In this document: positions 42,399-51,705 of the stretch, piece by piece
How the letters are laid out: each line of letters starts with the position of its first letter
Position numbering within the stretch: position 1 is the first letter of the stretch
Assembly (NCBI GenBank): GCA_035633755.1
Contig: DASQEH010000095.1
Coordinates: forward strand, 62,001-126,000
Length of the DNA: 64,000 nucleotides
Source: DASQEH01 sp035633755
GTDB taxonomy: Bacteria; Actinomycetota; Actinomycetes; Propionibacteriales; Nocardioidaceae
Direction of reading: 5' to 3'
The notes under the pieces: generated by a model
Told to the model about the DNA's origin: nothing
The model's input: only the letters and a program-made list of their open reading frames with translations
Databases searched by the model: none
Translations under genes and position numbers: made by a program

Positions 42399-42733
42399 GC
42401 GGTGACGCGAAACGATGAAAACGAGCCGGCGTCGGCCGCTATTGCTGTGTGGCCAGGCGAGCCTGCGGCTGTTCGTCCCGTCAGGCTCGGGAGCCCTCTG
42501 CTTTCCGTCCGGCGTCGGCGGATCATTCCTGTTCTGTCCGTCCGGCCGACGCGGGCCATCCCTGGGCTCTCTGTCCGGCCGAGGCGGGGGGCATCCCTGG
42601 GCTCTCTGTCCGGCCGGGTCGGGTCATCCTGGGCTCCGTCCGGTGCGGAACGGGCCAACCCCGGTTGGGCGTTCGCCGGGAGCGACACGGGCGCCCTCCC
42701 GGGCAGGACCGGTTGGTGCTGACAGCATCAGGT
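42399..42733. repeat. 335-base gap with about five imperfect ~33-bp repeats
   Basis: Between dprA and xerC, copies of a unit close to CCTGGGCTCTCTGTCCGGCC begin near 42492, 42528, 42560, 42595 and 42628, at spacings of 32-36 bases. Two frames stay open through the repeats: a possible 106-residue Arg-rich protein from GTG 42402 and an upstream extension of xerC. Neither shows a known domain, so I call it non-coding with low certainty. Confidence 0.5.
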
Positions 42734-43666
42734 ATGCCGTCCGCCGCACCCGGTCTACCGCCGGACCTCGACGAGATCGTCGCTGCCTACCGGCGCTCCA
42801 TGGAGTCCGAGCGCAACCTCGCGCCCCATACGGTGCGTGCCTACCTCGGCGACGTGACGGACTTGCTGCAGCACGCCTCCCGGCTGGGGTGCAGACAGCT
42901 GGGCGACCTTGAGCTAGCCCACCTGCGGAGCTGGCTCGCCCGGCAGCGAAGCCTGGGCAGGTCGCGCACCACCCTCGCGCGGCGAGCGGCTGCGGCGCGG
43001 GTCTTCACCGCCTGGGCGACCTCAACCGGCCGGTTGACGGTGGACCCAGGGGCTCTGCTGGGCAGCCCTCGACCACACCGGACGCTCCCCGAGGTCTTGT
43101 CCGATGCCGAGATCCGAGAACTGCTCGACGCTGCGGCGTCCCGTGCGCAGGACGGCAGCGCCATCGGCCTGCGTGACGTCGCCATGGTGGAACTGTTGTA
43201 TGCGACCGGGATGCGCGTAGGTGAGCTCACGGCCTGCGATGTCGACGACCTGGACCGCGAACGTCGCGTCATTAGAGTGCTGGGCAAGGGGCGCAAGGAG
43301 CGCTCGGTCCCGTACGGCGTCCCGGCGGGCCGCGCCGTGGACGACTGGTTGGAGCACGGACGACCTGAGCTTGCCGCGCCGAGCAGCGGTGCTGCGATGT
43401 TTCTCGGCGTCCGCGGCGGCCGGGTGGATCAGCGAACAGTGCGCAGGGTGGTGCATGCCCGGTTGGTCGACGTGGAAGGAGCCCCCGACATGGGGCCGCA
43501 CGGGCTGCGCCACACCGCAGCCACGCATCTCCTCGAGGGAGGGGCCGACCTACGAGCGGTGCAGGAGATCTTGGGGCATGCGTCTCTCGCCACCACGCAG
43601 CTGTACACGCATGTCTCGACGGAACGGCTTCGCGCCGCGTACCGCCAGGCTCATCCGCGGGCCTAG
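42734..43666 (+). CDS. xerC: Tyrosine recombinase XerC
   Basis: XerC resolves chromosome dimers at dif. The 310-residue protein has the SAM-like N-terminal core-binding domain (about 10-95) and the catalytic domain with Arg in ATGMRVGEL near 158, Lys in GKGRKERSV near 185, HGLRHTAATHL near 255, His in LGHASLATTQ near 279 and the nucleophile Tyr in LYTHVS near 289. The position after dprA is the usual one for the housekeeping recombinase. The ATG at 42734 starts the conserved region; no strong ribosome site is seen. Its stop overlaps that of the convergent M23 gene. Confidence 0.92.
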   Translation: MPSAAPGLPPDLDEIVAAYRRSMESERNLAPHTVRAYLGDVTDLLQHASRLGCRQLGDLELAHLRSWLARQRSLGRSRTTLARRAAAARVFTAWATSTGRLTVDPGALLGSPRPHRTLPEVLSDAEIRELLDAAASRAQDGSAIGLRDVAMVELLYATGMRVGELTACDVDDLDRERRVIRVLGKGRKERSVPYGVPAGRAVDDWLEHGRPELAAPSSGAAMFLGVRGGRVDQRTVRRVVHARLVDVEGAPDMGPHGLRHTAATHLLEGGADLRAVQEILGHASLATTQLYTHVSTERLRAAYRQAHPRA

Positions 43667-44442
43667 ATACCGCGGAGCGCAGTGAGCAAGGACGCGACGA
43701 CGCGTGCCACCGCGTTGGCAACGCCGCTCTGGACCGAGCGCAGAGCCGCTCTGGTGCTCGAGAGTCCTCCCGGATCGGGAGCCAGGTGGCGTGGCTCAGC
43801 ACCCGAAGGCCAGGCACCTGTGGGGTTCGGCGGCACGAGTGGCTCCCCAAGGAGTCGTGGACCCTCGTTGGCGGCGCCGTCGGCGTCCGGCCGGAGGAGC
43901 CACCCTGCGGGGTCGGTGGCCTGGCTGCTCCCATCCAGTGGCTTCAGGACCACGCGTTGCGGCCCGAGAATCGTCAGCGGATCGACGTAGATGTCCCCGC
44001 GGCGCACGCCGAGGTGCAGACATGCCTGTGGAGCGCAATGCGACCCGACTGCCTGGAGCAAGCCGACGAGCTCACCGGCAGCCACCGTTTGGTCAACGTG
44101 CACCGCCGCCGTCACCGGCTGGTACGTCGATCGCAAAGACCCGTGGTGGACCACCACCACCCCTCGTCCAGCGATCACCCCCGCGTAGGTGACCCGCCCC
44201 GTCCCCACCGCCCGCACCGGCTGGAGAGGGGTGCCTCGCAGGTCAACGCCTCGGTGCCCGGCGGACCACGACTCGACCGGAGGCTCGAATGCCCGGGCCA
44301 CCGCCGGCCGGGGATGCAGGGGCCACTGCCAGCGGCGTTGAGCCTCAGCGGACACAGCGCCGACTGGCCCGACCAGGCCGATGGTTGTCACTGCCATCAG
44401 GACGAGCCGGGCGCGGGCTCGCCCCGCACGACGAAGCTTCAT
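43663..44442 (-). CDS. Secreted M23 (LytM-type) peptidase-like protein
   Basis: The 259-residue protein has a signal peptide (basic start, hydrophobic 13-30) and a LytM domain: AGHRGVDLRG holds the zinc ligands His63 and Asp67, and CLHLGVRRG near 147 holds the third. In the usual His-x-His of that last motif the first His is Cys here, which could weaken catalysis. M23 proteins cut peptidoglycan cross-links or activate amidases. The C-terminal 80 residues look disordered. It is convergent with xerC (stops overlap) and divergent from rpsB. Confidence 0.85.
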   Translation of the reverse strand: MKLRRAGRARARLVLMAVTTIGLVGPVGAVSAEAQRRWQWPLHPRPAVARAFEPPVESWSAGHRGVDLRGTPLQPVRAVGTGRVTYAGVIAGRGVVVVHHGSLRSTYQPVTAAVHVDQTVAAGELVGLLQAVGSHCAPQACLHLGVRRGDIYVDPLTILGPQRVVLKPLDGSSQATDPAGWLLRPDADGAANEGPRLLGEPLVPPNPTGAWPSGAEPRHLAPDPGGLSSTRAALRSVQSGVANAVARVVASLLTALRGI

Positions 44443-44801
44443 CTACCCATGGTCGGCCTCTGGCACACGAACGAACCTGCGGGCTTCGTGACGTGTGAGG
44501 CCACGTCACTGGTGCCCGTGTTTGTGGACGGCGTCCCGGAGCGGTTCGATCTCGCGGCCCCGTTCCACTACACTGGCGTCAGCGACCTGATCCGTCAGGT
44601 CGACTTCGCACGCCCACCATCGCAGCCTCGTTGCGGGCATGTGCCTCGGTCTCGTCCGAGGGCCCAGGTCACGACCTGAGCCACCGGCGAGCGGCACGTG
44701 CGTGAGCGTCAGGGTCTTGACACCGTCGAGACGACAAACCGCACCGCGGCGCCTCCGTGCGCCGCAGACCCGGCGCCTGGACCGGCGCCAAGGAGGAAGC
44801 C
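44443..44801. promoter_or_regulatory. 359-base region: rpsB promoter and structured leader
   Basis: No gene is evident. TACACT at 44569-44574 is a candidate -10 for rpsB. Two perfect hairpins lie directly before the rpsB Shine-Dalgarno (AGGAGG 44791-44796): GCGGCGC/GCGCCGC (44746-44752, 44759-44765) and GGCGCC/GGCGCC (44772-44777, 44784-44789). They may form a leader element that controls S2 synthesis. TTGACA at 44716 has no matching -10. Confidence 0.4.
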
Positions 44802-45947
44802 ATGGCCGTCGTGACCATGCGCCAGCTGCTCGAGAGCGGCGTCCACTTCGGGCACCAGACCCGTCGCTGGAACCCGAAGATGAAGCGATTCATCATGACC
44901 GAGCGCAACGGCATCTACATCATCGACCTGCAGCAGTCGCTCGCCTATATCGACCGCGGATACGCCTTCATCAAGGGCGCCGTAGCCTCTGGCGGCAATG
45001 TCTTGTTCGTCGGTACGAAGAAGCAGGCCCAGGAGGCCATCTCCGAGCAGGCAAAGCGCGTTGGCATGCCGTTCGTCAACCAGCGCTGGCTCGGCGGGAT
45101 GCTGACGAACTTCCAGACCGTCCACCAGCGGATCCTGCGGTTGAAGGAGCTGGAGGAGGTCGACTTCGACGATGTCGCCGGCTCCAGCAGGACCAAGAAG
45201 GAACTGCTGCAGATGCGGCGCGAGAAGGACAAGCTTGACCGCACCCTCGGCGGTATCCGCGACATGGGTAGGGTGCCGGCGGCCATCTGGATCGTGGACA
45301 CCAACAAGGAACACCTTGCCGTCGACGAGGCCCGTAAGCTGGGCATCCCGATCGTCGCGATCTTGGACAGCAACTGCGACCCGGACATGGTCGACTTCCC
45401 GATCCCCGGGAACGACGACGCCATCCGGTCGGTGACCTTGCTCACGCGCATCGTGGCCGACGCCGTCGCCGACGGCTTGATGGCGCGTGCAGGGGTGAAG
45501 AGTGGCGATGAGGCGACTGGCGAGGAGCTCGGCGCTGAGGAGCCGTTGGCCGAGTGGGAGCGAGAGCTGCTGGGGCGCCAAGCCGAGGAAGTAGCAGCCC
45601 AAGCCGCTGCTGTGTCAGCGGCGAGCGCTGAGCCCTCCTCAGCCGAGCCACCGCCGGTCGACCCAGCGCTGACGTCGCCTCCGGTTGAAGCCGCCACCAC
45701 GCCTCCCGCCAATGTCGCCGCGACACCACCGGCGGACACAACGCCGGCCACGTCCGGGGCCGCCGGTGCACCGGCCGACACCGCCGGAGCTGGTGAGGAG
45801 CCGGCTGCCCCAGCGGCCGCGGAACCTGCTACGGCAGGCGGCGAGCCGGTTCCCGACGACGTCGGCGCGGGATCGCCCGACGTTGTCACCACGGGCGGCG
45901 AACCGGTCCCCCCGCTTGGCGGCGACGACAGCGCTGACCGGGCTTGA
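44802..45947 (+). CDS. rpsB: Ribosomal protein S2 with a long Pro/Ala/Thr-rich tail
   Basis: Residues 1-235 are S2: MRQLLESGVHFGHQTRRWNP, VGTKKQAQ near 66, QRWLGGMLTNF near 90 and IVDTNKEHLAVDEA near 164. The remaining 130-145 residues are low complexity, rich in Ala, Pro, Thr, Glu and Gly, making 381 residues in total against about 250-300 usual. The ATG at 44802 has a strong AAGGAGG. It is followed by tsf after 93 bases that hold two hairpins. Confidence 0.96.
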   Translation: MAVVTMRQLLESGVHFGHQTRRWNPKMKRFIMTERNGIYIIDLQQSLAYIDRGYAFIKGAVASGGNVLFVGTKKQAQEAISEQAKRVGMPFVNQRWLGGMLTNFQTVHQRILRLKELEEVDFDDVAGSSRTKKELLQMRREKDKLDRTLGGIRDMGRVPAAIWIVDTNKEHLAVDEARKLGIPIVAILDSNCDPDMVDFPIPGNDDAIRSVTLLTRIVADAVADGLMARAGVKSGDEATGEELGAEEPLAEWERELLGRQAEEVAAQAAAVSAASAEPSSAEPPPVDPALTSPPVEAATTPPANVAATPPADTTPATSGAAGAPADTAGAGEEPAAPAAAEPATAGGEPVPDDVGAGSPDVVTTGGEPVPPLGGDDSADRA

Positions 45948-45953
45948 ACCGCT

Positions 45954-46017
45954 CGGGCCTGATCGGCCCGGCACCCGCCCCCTACCGACGACGGGGTCGA
46001 CCGCTGCTCTGCAGCGG
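45954..46017 (+). terminator. Two hairpins between rpsB and tsf (attenuator-like)
   Basis: CGGGCC-tgatc-GGCCCG (45954-45970) begins 6 bases after the rpsB stop, and CCGCTG-ctctg-CAGCGG (46001-46017) follows. Neither has a T tract. They may reduce read-through to tsf or protect mRNA ends. Confidence 0.5.
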
Positions 46018-46040
46018 CCAGCCCCGAACTGCGAGAACGG

Positions 46041-46865
46041 ATGACTATGGCTATCACTGCCGCTGACGTGAAGAAGCTTCGCGACGCCACTGGTGCAGGC
46101 ATGCTCGACTGCAAGAAGGCACTGGAGCAGGCAGAGGGAGACTTCGACAAGGCCATCGAGGTGCTGCGCATCAACGGAGCCGCCAAGGCCGCCAAGCGCG
46201 GCGCTGAGCGAACCGCCTCGGCGGGCCTGATTGCCAGCGCTGGTGGCGCCCTGGTCGAGCTGAACTGCGAGACAGACTTCGTGGCCAAGTCCGAGGCGTT
46301 CATCGAGCTCGCCAACGAGATCGTGCAGGCGGCGGACGCGTCCAAGGCTGCTGACGTCGAGGGGCTCAAGGCGGCGACCACGTCGAAGGGCCGCACTGTC
46401 GCCGAGGCAGTCGAGGCGTTGGCAGCGGTCATCGGCGAGAAGATCGAGCTTGGCCGGTTCACGTACTTCGACGGCTCGACGGTGGCATACATGCACCGCC
46501 GGTCGAGTGACCTGCCCCCTGCGGTGGGTGTTCTGGTGGCCTTCGAAGGAGACAACGAGCAAGCTGCCCGCGGGGCCGCCATGCAGATCGCGGCGATGCG
46601 TCCGCAGTTCGTCTCCCGCGACGACGTCCCCGCCGACGTCATCACCAAGGAGCGCGAGATCGCCGAGGCGACCGCGCGCGAGGAAGGCAAGCCCGACCAA
46701 GCGGTGCCGCGCATCGTCGAGGGCCGCCTCAACGGCTTCTTCAAGGACGTGGTCCTGCTGGAGCAGCCTTCGGTGCAGGACGCCAAGAAGTCGGTCAAGT
46801 CAGTCCTCGACGAGGGCGGTGTGAAGGTCACGAGCTTCGCCCGCTTCGAGGTTGGCCGGTCCTAA
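46041..46865 (+). CDS. tsf: Elongation factor Ts
   Basis: EF-Ts exchanges GDP for GTP on EF-Tu. The 274-residue protein has the N-terminal UBA-like domain (AITAADVKKLRDATGAGMLDCKKAL) and the EF-Tu-contacting motif NCETDFVAKS near 75. Length is normal for actinobacteria. The ATG at 46041 is used; a second ATG at 46047 is also possible and gives the more usual MAITAADV start. It is the second gene of rpsB-tsf-pyrH-frr-cdsA. Confidence 0.96.
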   Translation: MTMAITAADVKKLRDATGAGMLDCKKALEQAEGDFDKAIEVLRINGAAKAAKRGAERTASAGLIASAGGALVELNCETDFVAKSEAFIELANEIVQAADASKAADVEGLKAATTSKGRTVAEAVEALAAVIGEKIELGRFTYFDGSTVAYMHRRSSDLPPAVGVLVAFEGDNEQAARGAAMQIAAMRPQFVSRDDVPADVITKEREIAEATAREEGKPDQAVPRIVEGRLNGFFKDVVLLEQPSVQDAKKSVKSVLDEGGVKVTSFARFEVGRS

Positions 46866-46912
46866 GGCCGCTGATCTCCGTCGTCAGTCGAATGCCTGAG
46901 GAGGCCCGCAAC

Positions 46913-47659
46913 GTGGACCCGAGCAGCTCCGTACCCGAGCCGACCTCGATCGCCTACGAGCGGGTGCTCCTGAAGCTCTCCGGCGCCGTCATGGGCGGCG
47001 GAAAGGTCGGCGTCGACCCAGACGTCGTCCATGCCATCGCCACCGAGATAGCCGGAGTGGTGCGCCGCGGCGTCCAGGTGGCGATCGTGCTCGGTGGCGG
47101 CAACTTCTTCCGCGGTGCTGAGCTCCAGCAGCGTGGCATGGACCGCGCTCGGGCGGACTACATGGGCATGCTGGGCATCGTGATGAACTGCCTGGCTCTG
47201 CAGGACTTCCTCGAGAAGGAAGGGATCGAGACCCGGGTGCAGACAGCCATCACGATGGGTCAGGTGGCTGAGCCGTACATCCCGCGTCGGGCGATCCGGC
47301 ACCTCGAGAAGGGCCGCGTCGTCATCTTCGGCGCTGGGGCGGGACTGCCGTTCTTCTCGACCGACACCGTGGCCGTCCAGCGAGCGCTGGAAACCAAATG
47401 CGACGTGGTCCTCATGGGGAAGAACGGCGTCGACGGCGTCTACACCGCCGACCCTCGCCTCGATGCCACCGCCACCAAGCTCGAGACGGTGACCTACGCC
47501 GACGCGTTGCAACGGGGCCTGCGTGTGGCCGACGCTACGGCCTTCGCCCTGTGCATGGAGAACAACCTCCCCATGGTGGTGTTCGGCATGATGGAGGTCG
47601 GGGTGGTCGACCGGATCGTGCAGGGTGAGAAGATCGGTACCTACGTCGGCGGCGACTGA
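46913..47659 (+). CDS. pyrH: Uridylate kinase (UMP kinase)
   Basis: PyrH phosphorylates UMP to UDP. The 248-residue amino-acid-kinase fold shows LLKLSGAVMGG near 21, VLGGGNFFRG near 60, FGAGAGLPFFSTDT near 144 and MGKNGVDGVYTADPR near 168. I chose the GTG at 46913 because GAGGAGG lies 8 bases before it; an ATG at 46892 would add 7 residues but lies upstream of that site. Confidence 0.95.
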   Translation: MDPSSSVPEPTSIAYERVLLKLSGAVMGGGKVGVDPDVVHAIATEIAGVVRRGVQVAIVLGGGNFFRGAELQQRGMDRARADYMGMLGIVMNCLALQDFLEKEGIETRVQTAITMGQVAEPYIPRRAIRHLEKGRVVIFGAGAGLPFFSTDTVAVQRALETKCDVVLMGKNGVDGVYTADPRLDATATKLETVTYADALQRGLRVADATAFALCMENNLPMVVFGMMEVGVVDRIVQGEKIGTYVGGD

Positions 47660-47735
47660 TCGCACCCGCAGCTCACGTCGCCCCACCCGCACTGCTGGTT
47701 GACATCCCGAGCCAAGGCACGACAAGGAGACTGAC

Positions 47736-48293
47736 GTGATTGACGCAACCCTCAAAGAAGCCGACCAGAAGATGGGCAAAGCGGTCGAGGTTGCGAAGGA
47801 AGACTTCGCGTCGATCCGCACCGGGCGAGCGCACCCCTCGATGTTCTCCAAGCTGACCGCGGACTACTACGGCAGCCCGACTCCCATCCAGCAGCTGGCA
47901 TCGTTCTCCAACCCGGAGCCACGCGTCGTCGTCATCAACGCCTACGACCGACAGGCCATGGCTGCGATCGAGAGAGCCATCCGAGACTCTGACCTCGGCG
48001 TCAACCCCACCAACAACGGTGACAACCTGCGCGTGGTCATGCCGGAGCTCACCGAGGACCGGCGCAAGGAGTACATCAAGCTCGCTCGGACGAAGGCCGA
48101 GGAGGGGCGGGTCTCGGTACGCAACATCCGGCGTCACGCGAAGCAGCAGATGGACCGCGCCCAGAAGGACGGGGACGTCAGCGAGAATGAGGTAACCGGC
48201 GCCGAGAAGCGACTGGACGCCATGACCAAGAAGCACATCGAGGCCATTGACGACACCCTCAAGCACAAGGAAGCGGAGCTGCTCGAGGTGTGA
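47736..48293 (+). CDS. frr: Ribosome recycling factor
   Basis: RRF with EF-G splits post-termination ribosomes. The 185-residue protein is of usual length and has SIRTGRAHPSMF near 28, PTPIQQLASFSNPEPR near 48, PELTEDRRKEYIKLARTKAE near 112 and VSVRNIRRHA near 130. GTG start at 47736 with AAGGAGA before it. The stop overlaps the cdsA start by 4 bases. Confidence 0.97.
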   Translation: MIDATLKEADQKMGKAVEVAKEDFASIRTGRAHPSMFSKLTADYYGSPTPIQQLASFSNPEPRVVVINAYDRQAMAAIERAIRDSDLGVNPTNNGDNLRVVMPELTEDRRKEYIKLARTKAEEGRVSVRNIRRHAKQQMDRAQKDGDVSENEVTGAEKRLDAMTKKHIEAIDDTLKHKEAELLEV

Positions 48294-49165
48294 GCGAGCC
48301 GAACCCCATGAGGTCGCCGGCGCCCCAAGGCCCTACCCAAGGGTCCACGTCGACGGGGCGAGCCGGGCGTGACCTGCGGGCGGCAATCGCTGTGTCGGTC
48401 GTCCTCATCGGCGTGATCGTCGTCTCGCTGACATTCGCCAAAGCGAGCTTCCTGCTCGTGGTAGGAATGGCGATTCTCGTCGGCTTGTGGGAGATCGGTC
48501 GGGCGCTGGCAGGTAACGGAACCTGGCTGCCCATGGCGCCGATGTGCGCGGGTGCGCTCGGCATGATCGGCGGCTCCTACTACGGGGGCGCCGACGTCTT
48601 GATCGTGGTGCTGGCGGCCACGGTGCTCGCCTCGATCCTGTGGCGGATGCCGCGAGGTCAGGCCGGGTTCGTCCGTGACGTCACTGCCGCGGTCTTCTGC
48701 CTCGTCTACCTGCCGTTCCTGGCCTCCTTCGTCGCGCTGCTTCTTGCTCCGGACGACGGCGTCAAGAGGGTCCTGAGCTTCGTTGCGGTCACGGTGGCCG
48801 CAGACGTCGGTGGCTACGCCTTCGGGGTTCTGTTCGGCCGCCACCCGATGGCCCCGGTCATCAGTCCCAAGAAGTCGTGGGAGGGCTTCGCCGGAGCATG
48901 GGCGACATCCGTGGCCGCTGGCATCGCGTGCGTGGTGCTGCTGCTCGAAGGTGACTGGTGGGCTGGCGCGCTCCTCGGCTCCATCGCCGTGGTGGCAGCA
49001 ACGCTGGGCGACCTCACCGAGTCGCTCATCAAGCGTGACCTGGGCATCAAGGACATGAGCAACATCCTTCCGGGGCATGGCGGAATCATGGACCGGCTGG
49101 ACTCTCTGCTCGCCACCGTCGGTGTCGTCTACCTCGTGCTGCATTTCCTGGTGCCGGTGGCCTGA
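48290..49165 (+). CDS. cdsA: Phosphatidate cytidylyltransferase CdsA
   Basis: CdsA makes CDP-diacylglycerol from phosphatidate and CTP, the common precursor of phospholipids. The 291-residue protein has a 30-residue polar start, about eight membrane helices and the signature GDLTESLIKRDLGIKDMSN...GHGGIMDRLDS near 239-268, with PKKSWEGFAGAW near 196. GTG start overlaps frr by 4 bases. It is the last gene of the rpsB unit. Confidence 0.95.
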   Translation: MSEPNPMRSPAPQGPTQGSTSTGRAGRDLRAAIAVSVVLIGVIVVSLTFAKASFLLVVGMAILVGLWEIGRALAGNGTWLPMAPMCAGALGMIGGSYYGGADVLIVVLAATVLASILWRMPRGQAGFVRDVTAAVFCLVYLPFLASFVALLLAPDDGVKRVLSFVAVTVAADVGGYAFGVLFGRHPMAPVISPKKSWEGFAGAWATSVAAGIACVVLLLEGDWWAGALLGSIAVVAATLGDLTESLIKRDLGIKDMSNILPGHGGIMDRLDSLLATVGVVYLVLHFLVPVA

Positions 49166-49352
49166 GTCCTGCGGACGGGCGCTGGTGAGACATCCTCTAC
49201 GCGGTGGTCAGGTGGACGCTGGCTGCGCTGTCAGCCGTGTCCGGCTCCCTTCCACTTCCAAGATATAGCGCTGCAGGGGGCTTGCCGCAAGACCCGGGTG
49301 GTGCCGCACAATCGTCGGCCGGGAGCGGAACGAGCGGAAGTGGGGGTAAGAG

Positions 49353-50861
<1,509 letters not shown>

Positions 50862-50863
50862 CC

Positions 50864-50906
50864 CGTCGACGCGGACTCAGCGACGTAGACCGTCGATGAG
50901 GACTCA
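50864..50906. repeat. Two 16-bp imperfect direct repeats
   Basis: CGTCGACGCGGACTCA (50864-50879) and CGTCGATGAGGACTCA (50891-50906) match at 14 of 16 bases, 27 bases apart, between the convergent stops of the monooxygenase and the hydrolase. Confidence 0.6.
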
Positions 50907-51623
50907 CCCCGCAAGGCTGGCGCGGAGCCCCACGGCCAGGCCGTCGGTGCCCTGGTCCCCCAGTGCCGCCGCGACCGCGGGAGGGAGAGGAGCGTCGCCG
51001 GCGAGGCCCAGTGTGGTGCGCACTGCAAACGTGTGCCACAAGAGGGGAGAGTCGAGGAGGGCATGCCCGCCACCCGCGAGTTCGAACCGGGCGACGGAGC
51101 CGCCGGCGGCCCGCAGCCTCATCGCATAGGACTCGCTCAGCGGCGGTGACGTCGTCGTGTCGGCGGTGCCGTGTGCCAGGACGAACCGCCGGCCCGGGCC
51201 GGTCGGCGGCAGTGGCTCGCCGTCCGGCAGCCAGGGGGCGAGGGCGCACACGCCGATGACGTTCGGGTGGTCCGCAACCGCGAAGGCTGTCCTGGCACCC
51301 ATCGAATGCCCGAGCAGGGCAATCGGGGTTTGATGCCGCTCACTGATCTGGCGTAGCGCCCAGCGCGCATCGGCCACCGGATCGGGTACTCCTTGGCCGG
51401 CGTTCCAGCCGGCGATGCGATACCGCAGCAGATACACCGCACACGCGCGCGACCGAAGCCGCAGACCGGCGTAAAGGTCCACCATGCGCAGGTAGGACGG
51501 CTGCAGGGGACGCGTCGCGAGCGTGCCGTGCTCGCGCCCTCCATGCAACACGAGCACAGCGCTCTGCGCGCGGCGGCGACCGCGTCCGCCGCGTAGGAAG
51601 GGCCCCCCGTTGCCGTCTGCCAC
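50904..51623 (-). CDS. Alpha/beta hydrolase (dienelactone-hydrolase-like)
   Basis: The 239-residue protein has a compact alpha/beta hydrolase fold: AVLVLHGGREHG near 22, the nucleophile elbow LLGHSMGAR near 105, the acid in LAHGTADTTTSP near 150 and the catalytic His in GGGHALLDSP near 183. No signal peptide is clear. The substrate is unknown. The GTG at 51623 has no strong ribosome site; it is convergent with the monooxygenase. Confidence 0.8.
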   Translation of the reverse strand: MADGNGGPFLRGGRGRRRAQSAVLVLHGGREHGTLATRPLQPSYLRMVDLYAGLRLRSRACAVYLLRYRIAGWNAGQGVPDPVADARWALRQISERHQTPIALLGHSMGARTAFAVADHPNVIGVCALAPWLPDGEPLPPTGPGRRFVLAHGTADTTTSPPLSESYAMRLRAAGGSVARFELAGGGHALLDSPLLWHTFAVRTTLGLAGDAPLPPAVAAALGDQGTDGLAVGLRASLAG

Positions 51624-51705
51624 GGTCCAAGCATGGCCTACGGGAGGCGCGGGCTTGACACGCCACCGCCGAGACCGGCGGCAGCCGGCTATCTGGCTGG
51701 GGTGG

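Noticed and set aside
42402..42722. Possible 106-residue Arg/Ser-rich protein after dprA
   Set aside because: Its sequence simply translates the degenerate 33-bp repeats; no strong ribosome site. Kept as a repeat region instead.
42734..43666. Phage or integron integrase
   Set aside because: Position after dprA, normal length and no attachment site or phage genes point to the housekeeping XerC.
44945..46831. 628-residue open frame on the minus strand opposite rpsB and tsf
   Set aside because: It is an antisense frame of GC-rich ribosomal genes, Ser/Pro/Arg-rich without domains; rpsB and tsf are certain.
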